From: Atrichornis clamosus
Taxonomy: Eukaryota; Chordata; Aves; Passeriformes; Menuridae
Direction of reading: 5' to 3'
DNA: 64,000 bases
Assembly: GCA_013400975.1 (NCBI GenBank)
Contig: WBMZ01011894.1
Span: 143,870-207,869 of the forward strand
Position numbers and translations under genes: made by a program. Shown in pieces: positions 1-12,411 of this stretch (positions are counted from its first letter, which is position 1; every line of letters begins with the position of its first letter). The notes below the pieces were generated by a model. The model searched no databases, was not told the origin of the DNA, and was given only the letters and a program-made list of their open reading frames with translations.

Positions 1-1627
1 AAGCAGAGGCTGGGACAGGGCTGGGTAGGAGGAGCTGCCTTCTGATGGCAAATTGGAAAGACTAATTTGAAAGCAGCAGTTATAGCACCAGGCAAATCTT
101 CTCTGTTTGCTCACATCATAGTGTGATAAAGTACAGGCAGAGCTCAAGGTGAGCATCAGTTCATCCTTTGCTGTTATTAATAACAACCGTTTGCAACTGG
201 GGCCGTTTGCACCAGTCCAGCAGAGAGTGGGAGTTTGCATTGATTGGGGAGGCTTTGGTGTAAATTTCTGCAGATCAAAATAAGATAGAAGGCCTCACTT
301 CAACTAGGCTGGACTTTGTCCTGGACAAGTTCAGGTGATAAGAAAGGGGAGAGGAGAGAAACCCGGCTGCTTGATCTGCTGTTCTTTTCTTAGTGTATCT
401 CTCTTTCTGTGGTTATGAATCTATGTTCCATGTGTTCACAATGTCTCTGGGGGGGAGCACCTCAAACTGCATTGCTTTATTGTTCACAAGCTGTTTTCTG
501 ACTAAATAATGTAATTGCTGAGTGTGCTCCAGACTGTCCTGCCAAAGCTTTCCTTGCTGAATTCAGCATGCTTGTAAGTGTGAGGACCTGAGAGCCTTTC
601 CTGTGCAAAGCTCTCAGCCGAAATGCATATCCTGACTCCATCCAAATCGTTGACCCTAGGGTGCAGAATAACAGCATTCCAAGCATTTCTCTGAAATAAA
701 AATACAGCACCAGAACAACAAAGAACCAAAATCACGTTGTTGATAAAATACACGAAAATAGGCAGCTTCCATCTCACCTCTAATTGTCCTCTCCCTGGGA
801 TATGAAAGCACTGTGTTGGTGTTGCTTTGTAAAACAGAGGAGCCTGGCAGGACTGCAGTAGAAACTTCTATTAGAAATGTGTGGGAAACCTGCAAAAGGC
901 GAACACAGGAAAGCAAGCTGTCTGTCTTGGGGCTTTCTGTGTTAAGGGTGGTTGGAATAATGCTGGCAGAAGGGCTCTGGCTTGGCACTGCTCCAACACA
1001 TGAAAATGAAAAAGAAGCAGCACCAGAAACTTTTATCTTTCCCATTGACTTCCTGGTAATGCTTTGGGCTGCCCCAGAAGGGTGTTGCTGAGCTAGGATT
1101 GCCCAGTATTTAGAGGGATGCTGATGTTGGAATAGTGGTATGTGCAGAGTAAAAAGCTGACAAAATGAACATGCTAGTTGGTGTTTGCCATAGGTTAAGA
1201 ATAGGAATGCCCACAATTCGCTGAACTGTTTCTGGTAGTGAAAAAGAGGAGTGATGCAGTTTGAGAATTTGGACCATTCCAAGCATTTCAAAATAGATTG
1301 GCATGTTTGGATGAATAGTATCTATGAAATGTAGGTGGTTCGGAGCTCAAGATCACAACAAATGTTTACATTTAATTTCTTAAACCTGCTCTATCTAATT
1401 TGGATTTTTAAATGTCACATCTTTCAAATCATGTATCATTTTGTGAAAGGAAACTCACAACCTTTAGCTAAATTTCACTATGAAAATGACATCCAGACTC
1501 TTGCATTTCTTGCTCACCTTCAGCAGCTGCAGCATTCTCCCAGGGTGTCCCTAAAATTGTGCCAGTTTATGATAAATACTGCCCAAAACACAGTGCCACT
1601 TTTTCTTTGATGGTAGGGATAGTTAAG

Positions 1628-1705
1628 TAGAATAGAATCATAGAATCATTAAGGTTGGAAAGACCCCCAAGATCATCAACTCCTACCATTAACCCAACAG
1701 TGGAA
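1628..1705 (-). repeat. CR1 LINE 3'-end fragment, reverse orientation
   Basis: The stretch begins with the doubled agaatcatagaatcat block followed by aaggttggaaagacccccaagatcatc. This is the reverse complement of the conserved 3' end of avian CR1 elements, including the octamer-like tail and the ggtctttccaacc block. Only the last roughly 75 bases of the element survive, which is typical of 5'-truncated CR1 copies. It supports an avian genome. Confidence 0.85.
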
Positions 1706-1800
1706 TACAGAGGAATAAGGATCATTTTTCTCAGGGCCACACAGGAAGCAAGCTCACAGCTGGATTTGAGACTTGAACCTGAACCTTCTGAGCCTTAGTT
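1700..1800 (+). repeat. MIR-like SINE fragment
   Basis: The order of blocks (gaggaataagg, then ggccacacaggaagcaagc, then cagctggatttgagacttgaacct) follows the MIR core (gaggaaactgag, ggtcacacagctagtaag, gagctgggattcgaaccca). Divergence is high, as expected for an ancient element. It abuts the CR1 fragment, so one may have inserted beside or into the other. The assignment comes from visual pattern matching only. Confidence 0.5.
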
Positions 1801-3359
1801 CATCCTTGAGCAATGGGTGTCATATTCAGTAGGGTATTGCTCAGATCACTTCTTGTAACATGAACTTACAGCCTTAAAACATGAACTCTCTTCCTCCTGT
1901 GTGGACAGGGCACGGCTCCCTCCCGATCTCGCAGGCTCTGTGGGGTCCTGGCTCCGAGGCTGCTGTTTGTTTTCAGAGAAGGCTGTTGGTGCACTTCTCC
2001 CTGTTGTCTGATGGTTTCCCTCTGCCAAATGCACAGTTTCTTCTTCCCAGGCTTGGACTCACAGCCAAACATCTCAGACCCTTGATCCAGAGTCACAGCG
2101 TTCTCTCCTGTCTCCTGATGATGACTATACTGTGTACTGCTGGGAACTGAAATGATTCCTGCTGGTCTTTACTTCTGTACCAAGCCATGTAAGGGCTTGT
2201 TAGAAGAAAATTTCCAGGGGCCTTGACCCGGCTCTCTCCTGGGCTCTGAGGGTGGGGTTTCCTCTGGCTGCACTTGAGCTAATAGTCACCAGCAGGAGAC
2301 CTGGACTTGGCCCTGTTTGGATTCTTTGTGGACAAAGTGAAGAGGTGATGTTCCCCCCTCCAGGTAATCAAGGCTTTGGATTGGCTTTGTGGTGACTGGA
2401 AAGAAGTATGAATTTGACTGCGGCTGCAGTCAGTGTTAAAAATCAGCATTAGTTTTTGTTCCATTTTAACTTGGTTAACACCTGCCAGCAGCTTCCCAGC
2501 AGTGACCACAGTTTACACTCTGCTCCAAAGGAGAACGGAAAAGGGATGAAAATGCTCCTTGCCCCCGACATTGCTCAGTCCTTGGGGACAGCCAGATACT
2601 TACACTTTTACAGCATAAGAGAGAATCCTGTGTTTTGGGAAACAAACAGCAGAGACCTTGACATTTTTAGTAGGATGGAATTACCAGTGCCACACATCAG
2701 AGCAAGGGGGAGAAATGCTGTGTGTGCCAATGGCAGGTACAGTGTGCTGTGATCCTGGGACAGGCTCTCTCACGTGCTGCTTTGCACCACCTGTCATACT
2801 GGCATCTCACCCACTCCCCTGGCTCTGCTGTATTGTGAATTTTCTAATTTTGCTTTTCCTTTTGCATTTTGCATAAGTGCAGGGAAGAAGCGAGTAATAC
2901 TTTAGAGCAACTGAATATGACACCTATTGTTCAATGGACTTAAAATCAGAACTTCCTTTTCATGTGGGGCAGTACATAAGGGGAGAACAGATCAGGTTCC
3001 CATGGCCCAGTTCCTTTGCTCTTTCCCTCCATCCTGCCAGAGGAACCCTCTGCCCTTCCGTTCCTCCAGCTGGTGCTCGCTGGCTCTGTTGCCGCTTGAA
3101 GCTGCTTGAGTTTTAATTAAGAATGTGTGCAAAGTGCTTTGACAGCCTCAGGACAAAGGTGGTGTAGATACTCCACGGATTTGAATATTTTTTTGTTTCA
3201 CTTGTATTTCCCATGAGCTAGACTTTAATGTGAATTACTCACACAGTTCATACAGATTCACCATCTGATGCAATGAAGAGATTCTCTTTAATAACTGACT
3301 TGTCATGACCAGAAGTCATCTGCTTTGCTCTGAGTAAAGGTGTTTTTTCCCTCCCTCAG

Positions 3360-3418
3360 GTTCCACTGTCTGGCATCCCGACTGTAAGCAATCCACTAAG
3401 ACTGAAGAGAAGCTCCGG
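3360..3418 (+). CDS. ABLIM1: ABLIM1 exon 1 of window: end of LIM4
   Basis: This 59-base exon starts with two bases that complete a glycine codon from the preceding, out-of-window exon. It encodes (G)STVWHPDCKQSTKTEEKLR. The WHPDC segment supplies the last histidine and cysteine zinc ligands of the fourth LIM domain, and the TKTEEKLR tail begins the linker. The acceptor is ccctcag (ending 3359) and the donor is gtaagc (3419). It ends in phase 0, matching the next exon. Similarity to vertebrate ABLIM1 is essentially complete over these residues, from memory. Confidence 0.95.
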
Positions 3419-6400
3419 GTAAGCTGAATTCATGGCAATGACACACCATACATTTTGCACACACAAAAATTGAATGTTGTTTTTAAAAGAGTGACTTTTT
3501 CCATGTTTTTTTCGCATAGCTGTCACAACTCTGGCAGAATATACAGTGGAGGCACTTCAGAGGTATTGCTCTGATTTTTAGGCTTACCACCTTCACATAC
3601 CTGTCTCAGTGCACTGCCTTAAAGATAGTGTCATTTACTGACATACAGACGTGGCCAAGTATCTTAAGACACTCCATTTCATATCTCAGTTGTTGTGAGA
3701 GAGACTCTTAAGGAGAAGATATGAACAGGGCCAATGCTATCTATCATATATTTTAGTGTTTTTGCACATCTGTGTAATTGCTCTATAGTTATCCCCTGTT
3801 CTGCGTGGTTATTTGTAGCATTTAGGCAAGATGAACTCTTCCTTCTTTGCCATCCAAGTAAGCCTCAACCTAAAGTGATCCTAATTTGAATGCCAAAAAG
3901 AGCCATAGTTACCCTTGGAGTCACATCAGCATATTCAGACAAACTTTGTGGGTCAAATCCTTGGTGACAATAATGCTGCACTGATAAATGCTAGAGCCTG
4001 GCTTTTTGCATGAACCAGGCAATTCTAAGCCCTTATTCACTGATTCATCCTCTGGGCAATTTACTCCTTTTGATATCTCAGTTGGTCCCTTGAATGTTTC
4101 TAATTTGCCAGGATATGAATATTAGAGACTGCATATGAAAAAATGTCTTTCAGACAAGGAAAGAGGTACTGGTCTGAAGGGACCTGTGACATCCTGTGGG
4201 TTGTATTCTGTGTGGGGTTCATTCACAGGAAGCCACATCCTTTAGCATTTATTCCAGAACACTGGTCTGTAAAACATCCCCTGCAGAGAATTTATTATGG
4301 TCATAGGTAGTGTACAGATAAATTCTTATTGAGTAGACTTCTTGTTAGGGCAAAATTATAATTGGCCCTAGATGGGCATGTAGTCTAGGATGGCCAAACA
4401 TCAGTGCAGGTACCATCCAGCATTCACACATTGTTCTGTCCTGACCTTTTCTAAGAAAATGGAAAATCATGCCAGGCTGGATTTTCTTCCTCATTTAACA
4501 ATTTGAATGTAAGACAGTGTTTTGGCCATGCTGAAGTGTCAGAATGCTTGTGCTTTGTAGTACATGGTTGCAGTACAATACCTCCCTTTCACTTGGACCC
4601 AGAAGTCTCGTCAAAGCACTCCTGACTACACTGTGGCCCGTCTTGGCTTTCTCCAGCTGACCTTATAAATCAGTTGTCTTATTTCCATTCCCCATGGAAA
4701 TGGCCATAGTCCTCCTCAAGTATTTCCCTTTTTTCAGTCACACATTCAAGCGTGTCAGTATTCTTCCCCCTCGGCTAATTTTAATTGGAGAGAAGGAAAT
4801 GAATTAACTCACCTGCAAGGCTTTGCCTAAGTGGGTTCTTGCAGGAAAATGAAGTGAAGCAAGAGAAGGCGTTTTGAGGGAACACCCGAGCAGTGTCACA
4901 GCACAGCCGTCCAGCATCACCACACTCCTGGAGGAGAGCTTCTGTGCAGAGATTTAATGTGTCTTAGAAAGGCTCTGACAAGTGCACCATACTGAAGCTG
5001 CCTGAGAGATGGACCACTTCTAGCTTCAAAGGTCCATCACAGATAGTCTCTGTCTGCTCTGGTGCAAAGTCAGACACCTTATTCTAAAATCAGCTGGAGT
5101 TCACTTCGGTGACTTCCACGTGCTTCGTTCTATTGACTCAAGCGAAGGCAGTAGCAAACAGGTAGGTACAGAAACAAACAAAACTGGGAGAACTATGTGC
5201 TATTTGAGCATGTCAGCACTAAATTAGGAACTGTACTTCGAATTTCAGTTTTTTGTTCAGGGTCAGGCCTAGATTTTCTGGTGGTTCTGCAAAAAGCCAG
5301 TGCCATTGCCTATTTGCTTGCTGAGTTTCCTTTCCCTATAGAACAAAACAAAACAAAAAGCCTTTTTATCATTGAAGTCACTTCAGAAGTTTTCAGCAAG
5401 TTCTGTTTTCCCATAGTAACTGAATTGTGATAAAAACTAATCAGCATTCTAGCTGGTCAAGATCTGAGAGGGAGTTCATAAAAAGCAGTGGTTGCTTTAG
5501 ATCTTTTCCCCACGGATATTTGTGGAAGTTTACAAAGCCAAAACAAGCAGAAAACAAAGCAACCATATGCATGTTACAAATACATATATTGTTTAGGTGT
5601 TTATTTACAACTGTCTGGCTGTTCATGATTCTGCAGCAGTCAGTAAGGAACACTGATATTATAACACAAGTAGATATTAATAACTTGATTGAAAAAAGAG
5701 CTTAACCACTGAACTGGGGAAACTGCTTTCCTTTTCACTCATTTTTCCCTTTTGTGTTTCATGACAGCATTCCTCATCTGAGTTCTTTTATCCAAAGAGT
5801 CTGGTTCTGCGCAGGCCACGCTCTGCAGAGGTTTGCTGTTGTGTTTTCATAGTGTTGATAATGATCTTCTTTACTGAGAAGATTCTTCATGATTGTCATT
5901 TGCTGCGCTTGCTACTACCCCTGCCACACAGCTTTCCTGCTATCACTTGCCACCATGGGCACTGACGCTGTATTTTGCATCACTTGTTTCAGTGTTGCTT
6001 GTTAATTCTCACATTTTTTATTTTTGTTTAATGAAATGCTTAAAATTAACTTTTTTTTTTTAGATTCAGATGAGCTTTTGGGGGCTGTAGTATTGGTCTT
6101 CCAGTATTCCAGAAAGTTTTCCTTCTGAAACAAAAAATTAGAGTGCAAATACCAAGCAAATGAAAATGATGAAAAATATCTGACTTGAAAGCGGTGGTTA
6201 AAAAGAAATACTTTTCCATGAACAATGGCTTATGTTTTTAGAAAAAAAATGCCGTCAGTTAAGTCAGTTCCTTTTCTATATATATTGACTAACTATGCAT
6301 GAACACTTTAGTTGAGAAAATGCTTACAAAATTCCAGGTTTGGACATACGCGGTGTGCTGCCTGAGAGCTTTCGCCTCTCTAATCGTATGCACATCCACA

Positions 6401-9400
6401 TCTGAGTTGCAAGGTCCTCTCTGCCCTCTTGATTCTGGAGTTGAGGTTGCTTTGCACCTACAAACACCACCCACTTCCATTCCTTCTCCTTCAGGGCAGT
6501 GTTTATTTGTTGGTTGTGTCTGCTGTGGGCCGTGTGGCTGTGCTGATGCGGGTGCACCTGAGGTAGTTTTCAGCTGATGCTGAAGTCAGAACTCACTGGT
6601 ATGGACCTGGTACAGGCTGGCAGCAGACAGACAGGCTGAGAGCCCATGCCACTGGATTTCCTTTGTGTTGGTTTGTGCAGCCTTCACATCTCTAATTACA
6701 AAGTAGATGTGGTCATATGTCAGCCCGGGCAGGGTGTCTGTGTTAGATCCAATCTGCAGGATGGTGTTGGATGGTGGAATCCACTGCTGTGAGTCAGTGG
6801 GGGTTAATGCAAGCCCTCTACCCTTAGTCCTGCACAATACTTTAGTTACTGAACTACTCTTGGACACCGCTCTCTCTGTTAGCTACAGATCTATGTATCA
6901 AGAAAATGCAGCATAAAGATGTGTTACCAGTGCTCCTAAGGAGAGCAATGGCTCTTCGGTCCTGGGCTTTATGGAATCAAAGGTTGGAGTCTGAGAACAG
7001 CAAACTGTGGGACCATTTCATTCATTTTTTAGGCCAGTGTAGTGACTTTTTGCATTCAGCTTAGCATGCATGAATCTGAGTTTCCGGTGTTGAAATCCAG
7101 GAGCCTTAGGATTAAAAAACCAAATCCTATTCAACGTATTAGAGAAATATGCAAGGCAAAATAGGAGCAGCCCACGTCAAAATAAAGGTGTGTTCTCTTC
7201 CTTGCTTTGTAGACAGTGTAGGATATAAACAGCTTAGGGTCAGATGAATATCCTTTTGTGTATATTTGGTCAGTACTACATTCTGTTTAGATTTACATGT
7301 TGATTCTGCAAAGTGTAACTCAAGGCAGATTTTGGCTTTTTCTGCAGAGTAGACACAAAGATACTGTCATGGCTGTTGCTGTAAAGGTGGGCCAAAGGCT
7401 TGAATCTACATGAAAGTTGTAGTTTGAAAATGGTAGGGTGAAACCTTCTGATTTCTCTGTGAAGCTTGTGTTGAATTCAGTATGTTCTGGACTTCACACC
7501 TTATTTTCTTGTTCTTCCCACTTACTCTCGATGAAGGCTAAGTTTGCATGGGTAGTATTGTAGGGGTTTGTTTGGTGCCAACATACCTTCAGTAATTCAT
7601 TCTCTTCTGGCCTTTGTGTCCAGAAAGGAAAGAAAAATTAGTTGTAACCTATTAATATATGTCTGTGTGAGTTTGAACTAAAACTGTTCAATAATTTTGT
7701 CTTGATGCATATATAGTGCAGAGAAGTAAGGAATGCATGCATTTGAAGGAAACACTCTTGTAAGGAGAAGGGTGCAGTTAAAGCAGCAGAGAGGCACAAA
7801 GAACACTCTGACATTGAGGGGCTTTATTGATCTTGTACAGCCATTGAAAATTACTGAAATCCATAGGAAGCCTGTGTTTTAGGAACCTCAATTCCAAGTC
7901 CTAAGTAACAGTAAAACTTTGCAGTTGATGGAGCAGGTAGTCAGCGTAACAAGTGTTGTACTGGGAAAGCCAAATCCCTACTGTTGCAAAGTCTGTCAGC
8001 CTAGTAGAAGAAATTCCACCCTAATCTTCTATTAGTTTATTCATAAATATGCTTCACTGAAAGTAGCTTCTGAGGTTTAGAGAATTTGCTTAAGCTATAA
8101 TGTTAAATGTTAATAAGTGAAAACATATTCATTCTTCTGCAGCTATTATCACCGCCTTGCATAATGAACTCTATCAAAAAATTAAGGCAGGTACTGTAAA
8201 TGGTGACGATGCCTTTGTTAAACAATAGTGCATCCATTTGGCCAGATGTTCTTGGGATCAGTTTTGATCTGGTTGCCTGCACTTGTAAGTCTTTACAGAG
8301 CATGTTGCTGAACATCTGTACTTGAGAATGCCGGAGCCACCACATTGTAGCAGCACCTGGATGATGTGAATGGCTCTAGCCGGGATTTCTTTTTTTTTTT
8401 TAAGAAGTTATTTATTAAGATGACGTACCATGCATGATGACATGACACACAGAGGTAAATGCAGATGAACATCTTAAGCTTTGTAGCCTAATATTAAAAT
8501 ATCAAGTTAATCAGTTCGGGGCGTATGCATGGGTGATGTGATAACTGAGCACTAAGTTCATGGTCAACCTAAGAGGATGAGCATGACAGTTGGTACTACC
8601 TCTATCAATCTGCAAATGAAACCGGTAAAGAACTTTTGTGTTGAAGTCAAGTGCATGGAATGAAGAGCAAAAACATGAAAATAAGAAGTCTGTGATAAAG
8701 TGGGAATTACTGAGAAGTCTTGCAGATACTTTAGATGCTTTGTGATCTGGTTTTTCCTTTGGCTCCTTTAATGACATGCATGAATTTTTATTGACTGAAT
8801 TTCTATTGATTTTTTTCATATACTTCATAGACTTCCTGTATTTGGTACAGACATCCTATATTGATATATTTACTACTGTTACATCCATTTGCGTGGAAGA
8901 GGAAAGGAAAAAAGCGATGACTCTTCTACTGTCAGAAAATATGGAGAAGCCATGTACCACAAGAAAAGAAAAAAAGATTAGCTCTTCATAGAAATTTGCT
9001 TTAAATTTCTCTGCACAAAGGTGGCCTTATAAAAAGCTCTATTTGAATCTTCCAAGGAAAAGAACAATCATATAAAAATGTTTCAGATCTGTTTGTAGAA
9101 GAAATATAGCAGCTTAACTTGTTTTGTTGGTGGGAGTGTATAACAAGTGTCACAGGACTATTGTGGTGGAAGTAAATACCTCTGAGTTATTGCGTTCATA
9201 TTGAAGATTGTGTCATTTTTCTTTCCCTGTTTTCTTCCCATAACATGTGCAAGAGATGCTCCCATATTATCAGGGCTAGCCCTATTCCTGTTTTAGCTGT
9301 GCTCTGATCAGCTCCTCTCTAAGGTGGAATTTACACCCCAGTGCAGTCACATCAATAGAGAGCTTGACCTCCAGTGTGTCTCTTGTCACCTGTTTAAGAT

Positions 9401-12333
9401 ACAAAGTCACAGTGGTGTTACACAGGGTCAGGGATGAAAGTGTAACATTCCACCTAATAAAAGCCATACCAGGTCACAGATTTTCAATCAGGAGCTATTT
9501 TAGGTCTCTTAGGAGAGCAGCCAACCATAGCAACTAAAAGTATGCCAGAGGAACAGCTTATATCAAGGAATCTTTGGTGTATGTTTGTTAAAGCAAGCAG
9601 GATAAATATTTTTAAGTGCAGTGCAATTGTCTTTAGGGGAAAGTGCAAAGCTGCGAAGGATTCCAGACCATATGGGAAGAAGCAGAGTAGGAAACAGCCA
9701 TCTGCAGTGGGAACAGCCTGTGTAATTCAAAATAAGAAATAGGGCAAAGTGAGGCAGGAAGGGTGAGAGTAGATGTAGAAGTCCTTTTTCATGCACTGCC
9801 TTCGAGGGTATGTTGTAGACATAAGCAAGCTACAGGACCGGGATCTAATAGAGGAGCCTCAGAGTTCCAGGTCTGCTTGGATTCAGCTCCTCAGGAAAGG
9901 AGCAGTGTGTGCTCGGGCAGTGGCTGGCAGCAGGGCGTCCTGCCCAGGCAGCGGGGAGCTTTGCAACAGACAGAAGGTAAAACTGATGTACACAGAAAGA
10001 ATTACAGAAAATAGAAAACTGGTTTAAAGGCTGTCATATCTGGCTCATGGCCTTGCTAATGGGATGGTAAAGAGGAACTTGGAACAGAAACACAGTGAGG
10101 AAATGAAGAACAGGTGCTTGCCAGTCCATCTGACAACTCCTCCTGCACTCCAGAGTTAAGAGCACCTAAGAAAGTTATTATTAGGATATGGCTGAAACTA
10201 TCTTCTTGAAGTGTCTATTTAATAAATTCACTGAAGTGATAAATGCAAGTGAATTTTCCGTAAATGAAAAGATTTTTAGCAGTGACACTAAGAGATGAGA
10301 CTAAGGAGCTGGATCAAGGACTGAGAATTTCTTGTTTTCTGAGGCAATTATAAAAGATCCAAAGGGCCTGCCAAGTGGGAATAAGCCATAACTGCCTCGA
10401 ACACTTGTTTTCCTGCAACGGGGAGAATTGAGCAGACAAAACTCTTAAAGTATGTCTGCCAAAAGCCAAAGGTAACAGAGACACCCCTAACAGTACCTCA
10501 AGTACGTAATACTGTTCCCTATGTTGTAATGAAAACAATCATTTTCCATAGTAACTGCAGCAACATGTTGCATGTGTCTCCACTCAAACAGAGTGAAATG
10601 GAAGAATGGAAGTGGGAATAAAGTGTTTCCCAACAGCAGCCAGATTTTCCAGCTTAATTCTTGTAACATTTCCATGAAACAAGTGCTTTTTGTTGGGCTT
10701 CTCAGTTTGATTCCATCATGGGAGGAGCTTAAGGGCAGATGAGAATATTCTGTTCCCTTTTGAGATGTAGGAATTTGCAGCTACAGAGAGAAAAGAAAAG
10801 AAACTTGTAAAGGTCCAGCTGAGAAAGTTCTCAAACATGCTCTGGAGAGGATTTGTGACTGTGTCAGTCCACAGCTACATCTTCTCTCTGTTTGATCCGA
10901 ATCTTTACGTTTTTTGGTGGAACATATTCAAAGCCTTTTATTTCTCTAACTCTCCCTGAATATAGTGACTTCATTTTCACAAATGAAGTCAGAGAAAGCC
11001 TGCTGTATGATTCATGACCAGTCTTCAGCATTATACAGACAGTTCCAATAGCTTTCCTGGCTATGAAATTAAAGGTGGAAAGTCTCTGGGGTCAGTTGAA
11101 GGGTTCTTTCAGAAAACGTATGCTGAGAGATAAGATAGGTTCAGTAGCCTTTTTGTGTTCACTCCAATATTTCCTAAGAAATAGTGAGCCAGGCTGTCAA
11201 GCCTTATTTCTCTTCAGGTGTGCCTGAAGGTCCTTTAGTCCAACATCACAAGCTGATGAGGTAAGGACTGTTTACCAGGGTTTAATTTTAAGTGACTTTG
11301 AAGTATCCCACTGCTCTGGTGTCATCAGAGTCATCTGCTGACACGTGGCTTTGTGATGGGATTTGGTTCTTTGCAGCCTTTCTTAGGGAGCAAAAATTGT
11401 TCATGGTTTCTCAATTGCAAGTGGGGTATGATTGACTACCTTTGTGTGTCTGCTGTGTGCCAAGTTCAGGAGTAATTGTCACAATAGCCAGGGTGACTTT
11501 TGATCAAAGAGTGTTTTTCAAGTGCATCAGGTTTTCAGGATCCCCACATTTTGGTTAACAGTAAGTTATTTTGTCTTCTATGACAAAACTCCCCTCAGGG
11601 CATCAGTGTGTGTTTAGTCCTGATGGAAGTGTTGGCAAATCTTCTAAAATGTAACAGCACTCACTGTGTAGGGGTGAGAGTGTTCTCATGAGTTTCAGTT
11701 TGCAGGACATTGTCGTTAGACATCACGACTTTTGCAGTATGGGGAACCATGACATTTCAACCAACAGTTTTGACTTTCCTGCTGCATCTTGATTGTGCTG
11801 CAGATGTAGGGAGCAGCTCCAAGCAAAGGATTTCAGGCCCTTCTACTTAGAAGGACTGAATCCAGTTCTGATGATTTCATTCCTCGTGGAAATCCACTGA
11901 TTGAACACCTGGGAAGTGATAACGTGCGTGCTGCGCTCCTCACAACAGTTTTGTCTGCTGAACTGCTGGCCCCTACAGGGGTTTGTGAACTAACGTTTTG
12001 CTAAACTGACCAGCAGAACTGTCCTGGGTGGTCCTTTGTATGGCTCCTACAGTGTCTCTGGCAGGTGTTTGATTTTGTTCATTATTGTTGTCAGTCTAGT
12101 CTTTTACATTGTGTGATTTAGAAAACCTCTTCCCCTCTCACAGCACTCCTTCCCCTACCAAAAAAAAAAGTCCACTTGCCTCACAAGATTGTGAAATTTG
12201 CCAGAATGCTTGCATTTGTGTTGACGTTTTTCCTAAACTCAGTTATTTTTGAGATGTGTGCAGATTTCTTCACTTAAAATTACCAATGTTAATGGCTTCA
12301 GGTTGCTCTCAAAAGTTACCTTTTGTTTTTCAG
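3419..12333 (+). other. ABLIM1: ABLIM1 intron, 8.9 kb
   Basis: I see no coding exon here. It contains poly-T runs (about 6052-6061 and 8391-8401) and a cluster of seven TGCATG hexamers between 7067 and 8782. Small open frames have no similarity to anything I recognise. The acceptor at its end is ttttgtttttcag (12333). Confidence 0.8.
7067..8782 (+). promoter_or_regulatory. Cluster of seven TGCATG (RBFOX-type) motifs
   Basis: TGCATG occurs on the transcribed strand at 7067, 7545, 7734, 8431, 8526, 8652 and 8777. A given hexamer is expected about once per 4 kb of random sequence, so seven in 1.7 kb is dense. TGCATG is the RNA motif bound by RBFOX splicing factors. The nearest exons are 3.6 kb upstream and 3.5 kb downstream, so any splicing role would be at a distance. 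Function is inferred from the motif only. Confidence 0.4.
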
Positions 12334-12411
12334 CCTACAAGAACATCATCAGAAAGCATTTATTCCAGACCAGGTTCCAGTATACCTGGTTCTCCAGGCC
12401 ACACTATCTAT
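12334..12411 (+). CDS. ABLIM1: ABLIM1 linker exon, 26 codons (phase 0-0)
   Basis: This exon encodes the segment from PTRTSSESIYSRPG to SIPGSPGHTIY, a serine/proline-rich linker just after the LIM array. There is no folded domain. The SESIYSRPGSS stretch is rich in possible phosphorylation sites. The acceptor is tttttcag, the donor is gtaagt (12412), and the length is 78 bases, so it can be skipped in frame. The match to mammalian ABLIM1 as I recall it is residue for residue. Confidence 0.96.

Larger units (their letters stand above)
1..3359 (+). other. ABLIM1: ABLIM1 intron (3' part) upstream of the first exon in the window
   Basis: This is intronic sequence with no LIM-domain coding segment that I can find in any frame. 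It ends in a pyrimidine-rich acceptor (ttttttccctccctcag) at 3359. It contains a reverse-oriented CR1 tail and a MIR-like fragment at about 1628-1800. Several open frames, including a 211-codon one on the minus strand (656-1291), have no recognisable similarity and no splice support. Confidence 0.8.

Noticed and set aside
656..1291. 211-codon open frame on the minus strand
   Set aside because: No recognisable domain or similarity, no splice or promoter support, and such a length is about what chance allows across six frames of 64 kb.
1..3359. Search for a missing LIM exon at the left end
   Set aside because: No cysteine/histidine LIM pattern in frame with splice sites was seen, so the preceding exon must lie outside the window.
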